The notes under the pieces were generated by a model. It ran no database searches and was not told where the DNA came from. It saw only the letters and a program-made list of their open reading frames with translations. Made by a program: the position numbers and the translations under genes. Below are positions 59,574 to 64,000 of a stretch of DNA of 64,000 nucleotides, in pieces. Source of the DNA: an uncultured Acidobacteriia bacterium (GTDB lineage: Bacteria > Acidobacteriota > Terriglobia > Bryobacterales > Bryobacteraceae); contig CAIQWJ010000078.1 in assembly GCA_903875575.1 (NCBI GenBank), forward strand, positions 54,329-118,328, written 5' to 3'. Position 1 is the first letter of the stretch. Every line of letters begins with the position of its first letter.

Positions 59574-60110
59574 TCAACCCCGCGTCATTTCCCTGAGCTT
59601 CAGCGTGGTCGCCCAGTTCCTGACTGTGCTGACGGTTGCGAGCTTCGAATCGAGCCAGGCGTTGGTGATCTTCGTCTTCGCTGCGCCGGTGTGCAGACAA
59701 AGGTGGACCTCCCTGCCAATCACCGCGAAAAGGTCTGACGGCGATCGGTTGGGATCCAGCTTTGCAATCGCGGCTTCGTCCGGGGTGTCCGAGAGATAGG
59801 CGACGTAATGCAGCTTTTCGTCGCTATTCGTGGCCACAAATGGATTCAGGCGGATCGCGGTGTCGAGTTCCTCATGCGAACGCAGGATCACGGGCACACG
59901 AAAACCAAACTCTGCTTCGATCCTCTTCGGGATCGCAGAGGGCACCTTCTTCAGCACCGAAGACGACGCACTGAAAACAATGTTGCCGCTCTGGATGTAG
60001 GTCACCACGTCGCGGCAGCCCTCCGCAACGAACATTTCGACCAGGCGTTTCATCGGCAGCATGTTTTTGCCGCCGACGTTGATGCCCCGCAAGAGTGCGG
60101 CGTGCTTCAT
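59574..60110 (-). CDS. DUF1697 domain-containing protein
   Basis: A 178-residue protein of the DUF1697 family: HAALLRGINVGGKNMLPMKR at the start, VVTYIQSGNIVF, then NPFVATNSDEKLHYVAYL and the end block TGAAKTKITNAWLDSKLAT, followed by TVRNW. The function is unknown. ATG 60110 overlaps the stop of the upstream MetE-like gene as ATGA, so they are translationally coupled. Confidence 0.88.
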   Translation of the reverse strand: MKHAALLRGINVGGKNMLPMKRLVEMFVAEGCRDVVTYIQSGNIVFSASSSVLKKVPSAIPKRIEAEFGFRVPVILRSHEELDTAIRLNPFVATNSDEKLHYVAYLSDTPDEAAIAKLDPNRSPSDLFAVIGREVHLCLHTGAAKTKITNAWLDSKLATVSTVRNWATTLKLREMTRG

Positions 60111-61309
60111 ACCATTTTGCGGCCAGGGACAACGTCGATCTGGAGTTGCGGATCGGTCGCCGGCACGTAAGTGGCAGGCAGCCCGAGTTCTCCGCGCACG
60201 ATGTTGCAGGCCTGGGCGATGGCACTGGCCTTGTAAAACGCAATTTCGCGGGTGCAGCCCTGGCGGCCGAAACCGCAGTCGCTCGAAACGATCAGCTTGT
60301 CCACAGGAATGTACTTCAGGGCCTTGCGAATCTCCCCTGCCACTTCCTGCGGCGTGTCCGCCTGAAGCTGGCGATGGCTCACGGCACCGATGGCGATCTT
60401 CTTCTTCAGATCGTTTTTGAAGGGCGCGAAGAGTTCGATATCTTTCTGGTTACGATCTTTCATTTCCAGGGTCCAGACATCGCCGCGGCAACGTTCGAGA
60501 TAGATCTCGATGGAATTCGCGTAGCTGGTATCTTCCATCACCCGCTGCATGTTGGGATTGCCCCAGCAGGTGTGGATCCAGATTTCGACGTCGTCCAGGC
60601 CCTGCACTTCGCGGTTGAAGGCGTCGATCATGAACTTCACTTCCTCATGGTCTTTGCCGTAGCTATTGGCCATGAAGTGGAAGGTCGGTTCTTCAATCTG
60701 AATGCAGCGGCAGCCGGCGTCGCGGAGGGCCAGCAGTTCCTTGTTCATGGCCTCTGCCATGTCCCAGATCACCTGACGCTTGTCCTTGTACTTCGGGGTG
60801 TGGATGTCGAGGAAGAGCGCCATCACCTGCGAGCAGCAGGTTCCGAACTTCACCGGCTTGCGGGTTTTGGACTGCGCCATGCGCCACAATTTTGCGTAAT
60901 CGAGCGAGCGGTGTTCAATTTTGTCGACGACGTGCGGCCAGCGCCAGCCGGTGTAGATTTCGTTGAGCAGAGTGCCGGGAGGATAGTGGAGCCAGGGCGC
61001 GGTAGTTTCTTCGGGCTGGAGGTAGTCGCCTTCGAAACCTGCCCAGCGCTGGAGAGGATAGTGATGCCAGGCGCGGCCGGCCATGTCTTCGTCGACGTGA
61101 AAATCGCCGTGCGTGAGAATGTCGAGACCGGCGCGTTCCTGGTCGCTGATGACGACGGCGAAGGCGTCCTGGAGTTTTTCGCGGTAGCGGACATCCTGCA
61201 TGCAGGTATCGAGGGGCTTACCCCACATACTCACGTCGAACCAGCGCGGGCGCGGGAACGAACCGGTGGTGGTGCTGGGCAGAATCAGGTCTTTCGTGGC
61301 GGTAAACAT
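60107..61309 (-). CDS. Single-domain core methionine synthase (MetE C-terminal type)
   Basis: A 400-residue cobalamin-independent methionine synthase-like barrel equal to the C-terminal half of MetE. It starts LPSTTTGSFPRPRWFDVS and carries zinc ligands in WIHTCWGN and in SSDCGFGR, with IQIEEPTFHF between. Full MetE is about 750 residues; the N-terminal half that binds polyglutamylated folate is missing. Such core enzymes may use a methyl donor other than methyl-THF polyglutamate, such as a methylcorrinoid protein. It is coupled to the DUF1697 gene downstream. Confidence 0.85.
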   Translation of the reverse strand: MFTATKDLILPSTTTGSFPRPRWFDVSMWGKPLDTCMQDVRYREKLQDAFAVVISDQERAGLDILTHGDFHVDEDMAGRAWHHYPLQRWAGFEGDYLQPEETTAPWLHYPPGTLLNEIYTGWRWPHVVDKIEHRSLDYAKLWRMAQSKTRKPVKFGTCCSQVMALFLDIHTPKYKDKRQVIWDMAEAMNKELLALRDAGCRCIQIEEPTFHFMANSYGKDHEEVKFMIDAFNREVQGLDDVEIWIHTCWGNPNMQRVMEDTSYANSIEIYLERCRGDVWTLEMKDRNQKDIELFAPFKNDLKKKIAIGAVSHRQLQADTPQEVAGEIRKALKYIPVDKLIVSSDCGFGRQGCTREIAFYKASAIAQACNIVRGELGLPATYVPATDPQLQIDVVPGRKMV

Positions 61310-61358
61310 GGCGCTTCCTCCCTGGGGATTATATAACCCCGGCTGTTATGGGCGAAGT

Positions 61359-62216
61359 TTATTTCGCGGAGCTATTGCCGGGACAGGATTTGCGCCACTT
61401 GGTGCGTGTGTAGGCCACGCGGAAGCCGTTGCGTTCGGCATTGCGCTGGGATTCACTGCCAGCCTCAGCGACGAGCATCAGCAGGTCACAGCCGTGTGCA
61501 GCGGCGTACTGGATGCGGGCTTCAATCAGCGCGGTCTGGAGGCCGTGGCGGCGCATTGCGGGCACGGTGGCCGCTCCGCCGAAGAGGGCTACGCGGTCGT
61601 GCACGAATAGAGTGCCGGCGGCACCCGGTTCGCCGTTCAGTTCCGCAAGAAAGCGCACGCTGCCCTGGCATGCGGCGGAAACGGCACCGTTCTCGCTGAT
61701 AAATTCGCGTTGTTCCGGATATTCGTGGAGCCAGCCACGAGCGAGGACGTCCACCCAAGCGGCGATTTCAACTTCCTTCGCGACACGGGCCGTCACGCCG
61801 GTGCGAACGGGGAACTCACGTGGCGTGGCGGGCTGATACAGGACGCTGGAGATTTCTACTGGCCGGTACTGGCTTTCGCAGAGCAGGTCCAATGCGGCAA
61901 CGCCGGCGAAGGGACTGACTTCGTGCACAGCTGCTGTGCCGCGGCTGAAGAAGAAATCTTCGATGGTGTCCAGGACAGCCGGGGTCAGACCGTCACTCGC
62001 TTCGTGCAGGATGCCCAAGCCGAAGGTCTGGGTCACGGGGGATTCCACACCGCTAAAGACTGTGTAGACGCCATCGACGGAAAGCCATTCCGTACCGCTC
62101 TGCGGCTTTACGTGACGGCGGGCTTCGCAGAACATGGCGCAGGCGTGGCCCTCGGCGCTTTCCAGACGGCGGCTGAGCCCCAGATTGGCGGAGGGTATGG
62201 GCGGCGACGGAGTCAA
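61359..62216 (-). CDS. GNAT-family N-acetyltransferase
   Basis: A 285-residue protein. The N-terminal half (LSRRLESAEGHACAMF, then VTQTFGLGI) is of an arylamine/aminoglycoside-acetyltransferase-like type. The C-terminal GNAT core has VALFGGAATVPAMRRHGLQT, with the R/QxxGx/A acetyl-CoA loop near MRRHGLQTALIEARIQYA and the closing ERNGFRVAYTRTKW. TTG 62216 follows the SDR stop at once (TGATTG). The next in-frame ATG (62135) would remove the conserved N terminus. Substrate unknown. Confidence 0.8.
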   Translation of the reverse strand: MTPSPPIPSANLGLSRRLESAEGHACAMFCEARRHVKPQSGTEWLSVDGVYTVFSGVESPVTQTFGLGILHEASDGLTPAVLDTIEDFFFSRGTAAVHEVSPFAGVAALDLLCESQYRPVEISSVLYQPATPREFPVRTGVTARVAKEVEIAAWVDVLARGWLHEYPEQREFISENGAVSAACQGSVRFLAELNGEPGAAGTLFVHDRVALFGGAATVPAMRRHGLQTALIEARIQYAAAHGCDLLMLVAEAGSESQRNAERNGFRVAYTRTKWRKSCPGNSSAK

Positions 62217-62972
62217 TCAGTCGTACCGTGCGGCGTTCAGGCCCTGGAAGATGGCGTCGTATTTGCCGGTGGCAGCCGCCAGGTAAAGTCCTTTTACGCG
62301 TTCCACGCAGATCTCCGTGACGGCTGGCTGCGATTTCAGAATCTCCATGACTTCGGCGATGAAATCCGCCAGCGGCATGGCGCGGGGATCAGAAGCGCCG
62401 CTCATGAGATGGGTGGCGACGTAGGGCGGGATGAGTTCCAGCACCTCCGTGACGGTGTCTTTTAACTGGTGACGCAGGGACTGGGTCCATGAGTGGAGGG
62501 CCGCTTTTGTGGCGCAGTAGGTTGGAGTCATGGTCAGGGGCACGAAGGCCAGACCGGAGGATACGTTCATGATGGCCGAATACGGCTGGGACTGGAGTTG
62601 CGGCAGCAGAGCGTTGGTGAGGCGGAGGGGGCCGAGGAGATTAGTGGTGACGATGGCTTCCGCGTCGGCGAGGTCGGCGGGTTGAGCAGTCAGGTTTTCG
62701 GCGCGCATGATGCCAGCGTTGTTGATGAGGATGTTGAGTTGCGGGTAGTCTGCGGCTGCGCGTGTTGCGAAGGACCGGATGCAGACAGGGTCGGCGATAT
62801 CGAAGGTCAGGGAGGCCATGCCGGGGTTGGCGAATACGGTCTCATCGAGAGCGGCCTGGCGGCGTCCGGCGATGATGATCTGGTTGCCTAGTGCATGGAA
62901 GGCTTCGGCCAGGGCGCGGCCGATGCCGGTGCCGCCTCCGGTGATCAAAATCGTGTTACCGGTGAGTTTCAT
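62217..62972 (-). CDS. Short-chain dehydrogenase, DltE-like
   Basis: A 251-residue SDR with TGGGTGIG, NNAGIM, the catalytic Ser in IMNVSSGLAFV and YCATK; the spacing is standard, unlike the SDR at 8527. It resembles DltE-type oxidoreductases of unknown substrate. ATG 62972. Stop and the start of the downstream GNAT gene are directly adjacent, so the two are translationally coupled. Confidence 0.88.
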   Translation of the reverse strand: MKLTGNTILITGGGTGIGRALAEAFHALGNQIIIAGRRQAALDETVFANPGMASLTFDIADPVCIRSFATRAAADYPQLNILINNAGIMRAENLTAQPADLADAEAIVTTNLLGPLRLTNALLPQLQSQPYSAIMNVSSGLAFVPLTMTPTYCATKAALHSWTQSLRHQLKDTVTEVLELIPPYVATHLMSGASDPRAMPLADFIAEVMEILKSQPAVTEICVERVKGLYLAAATGKYDAIFQGLNAARYD

Positions 62973-63010
62973 AGGTTGGGGGAGGCGAGCGAGGCTGGTC
63001 AGGGACCGGC

Positions 63011-64000
63011 TTACTTGCAGTGGAGCGAAACGCTGAGGACGTTCTGACCTTTGGTCAGTCCGTCGCCGGTTACTTGGAGGGCTACGGTGTCTCCTGCGGA
63101 TACCGACTGTGGGCTGACACTGGACCTACCGAAAGGCGGTGAAGCACCGCTGTTAGCCGACGCACTCATCGTGGTGGCTGACCCTTTAACGTAAAGAGTC
63201 ACGGTGTAGGCCCCTCCCGGACCGAAGCCTGCCGGCACCGAACTGGTATTCACGTACATCGCGTCGAAAGTACAGGCCATGGGCATGGGGACTGAAGCCT
63301 GGCTATAGGCCTGCGCGTCCGTAGTGGAACCCCCAGGAACGCCCCAGGTGCCGCCCAAAGTGGAATCGCCACTCGCGTTCGGCGAGAAGTAGAAACTGGA
63401 AGCCGTGCCTGGATTCACGATACTGGCGGCGAAGATGGTGGCCGGTCCGCCTGGTCCTGTGGGACCGATTGGGCCGGTCACGCTGGTTCCGGCGGAGCCT
63501 GTTGGGCCGGTCGCACCGGTGATTCCGATGCCGGTGGGGCCGGTCGCACCCGCGATTCCGATACCAGTGGCTCCGGTAGCACCTGTCGCACCGGTCGCTC
63601 CAGCGATGCCGACACCGGTGGCACCCGTGGCTCCGGCGACTCCCTGTACCCCAGTAGCACCGGTAGCTCCCGCGAGACCTTGTGCTCCAGTTGCGCCGGC
63701 GATACCCTGCGCTCCGGTCGATCCCGTGCTGCCAGTCACTCCGGCGATACCCTGCGCTCCGGTGGCTCCCGTGCTGCCGGTCACTCCGGCGATGCCCTGT
63801 GCTCCGGTCGATCCCGTGCTGCCCGTTGCACCGGCGACACCCTGTGCTCCGGTCGATCCCGTGCTACCGGTTGCTCCCGTGCTGCCCGTTGCTCCAGCGA
63901 CACCCTGCGCTCCGGTGGCTCCCGTGCTGCCGGTCACTCCGGCGATGCCCTGTGCTCCGGTCGATCCCGTGCTGCCCGTTGCACCGGCGACACCCTGTGC
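63011..64000 (-). CDS. Collagen-like repeat protein, continues beyond right edge
   Basis: The frame is open to base 64000, so the N terminus and signal lie outside. At least 170 residues are uninterrupted Gly-X-Y triplets ([20 protein letters not shown] style) with Thr, Ser, Ala, Gln, Ile and Val at X/Y and almost no Pro until the end ([11 protein letters not shown]). The final 130 residues are a compact beta-rich domain ([38 protein letters not shown]) with the last Cys at the C terminus. Bacterial collagen-like proteins are surface fibres. The GTG at 63937 is not a start. Confidence 0.85.
   Translation of the reverse strand, partial: AQGVAGATGSTGSTGAQGIAGVTGSTGATGAQGVAGATGSTGATGSTGSTGAQGVAGATGSTGSTGAQGIAGVTGSTGATGAQGIAGVTGSTGSTGAQGIAGATGAQGLAGATGATGVQGVAGATGATGVGIAGATGATGATGATGIGIAGATGPTGIGITGATGPTGSAGTSVTGPIGPTGPGGPATIFAASIVNPGTASSFYFSPNASGDSTLGGTWGVPGGSTTDAQAYSQASVPMPMACTFDAMYVNTSSVPAGFGPGGAYTVTLYVKGSATTMSASANSGASPPFGRSSVSPQSVSAGDTVALQVTGDGLTKGQNVLSVSLHCK

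Noticed and set aside
63430..64000. Regular short DNA repeats that at first resemble a CRISPR array
   Set aside because: The period is a multiple of nine bases, units are contiguous without spacers and they encode Gly-X-Y triplets in one open frame.

Overview
The window is high-GC bacterial chromosome with dense, short-gapped genes on both strands. The gene families point to an Acidobacteriota member, probably near Bryobacterales/Solibacter. The clues are a von Willebrand A protein of the acidobacterial type, a DUF4097 lipoprotein, DUF4159, a GH172/DUF2961 enzyme with a Tat signal, a PEP-CTERM protein and a small conserved 'MDLY...GRKSM...MKSYWAKRR' protein. This placement is inference; no rRNA gene is present. 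There is one tRNA (Ala, CGC) and no insertion sequence, prophage or CRISPR array that I can support.

Layout. 1-9.4 kb: housekeeping and metabolic genes, namely a 5'-truncated enolase-superfamily dehydratase, an inositol-phosphatase-like enzyme, a divergent Hfq, a MoaD-MoaE fusion, a thioesterase, a YbiT-like ABC-F ATPase, an S1/P1 nuclease and an SDR. 9.4-19.2 kb: a complete chemosensory cluster. On the minus strand it runs cheA, cheW, a tiny CxxCH protein, a soluble globin-coupled receptor, cheY, cheB, cheR and cheX. A second cheY-cheX pair diverges on the plus strand. No flagellar or pilus genes are nearby, so the output is unknown. 19.3-31 kb: tRNA-Ala, a methyltransferase, tatC-tatA, an orphan cas6, a three-part 2OG-Fe(II) oxygenase, dprA, topA, a CPBP protease with a decayed 3' copy beside it, and der.

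30.9-44.5 kb is an accessory-looking stretch of secreted, lipoprotein and toxin-antitoxin genes. It holds a mini-amidohydrolase lipoprotein that lacks the catalytic barrel, a beta-solenoid DUF4097 lipoprotein, GH172, a two-repeat secreted protein, a Gfo/Idh oxidoreductase divergent from a DUF4159 gene across a palindromic -10 element, a ParD antitoxin with a frameshifted ParE, an intact MazEF-like pair, PEP-CTERM and DUF1080-like proteins, HEAT repeats and mtaB.

44.5-50.7 kb is a tetrapyrrole operon: ccsA/hemX-like, hemA, hemC and a cobA-hemD fusion, continuing into a lipoprotein and a geranylgeranyl-reductase-family flavoprotein through overlapping stop/start codons. 50.7-54.5 kb is an opposite-strand operon of xdhC-like, mocA-like and AsmA-like genes, which fits molybdenum-cofactor handling. 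54.6-64 kb carries an M50-type membrane protease, a beta-barrel candidate, two alpha/beta hydrolases, an FAH-family protein, a decayed HepT/MntA pair, DUF1697, a single-domain core MetE, GNAT, an SDR, and a collagen-like protein that runs off the right edge.

The strongest unexplained signals are the chemosensory operon that pairs a haem-globin receptor with a membrane-anchored CxxCH mini-protein and a CheA whose receiver has lost its phospho-acceptor, the orphan Cas6, the barrel-less amidohydrolase lipoprotein, and two toxin-antitoxin loci caught in the act of inactivation.
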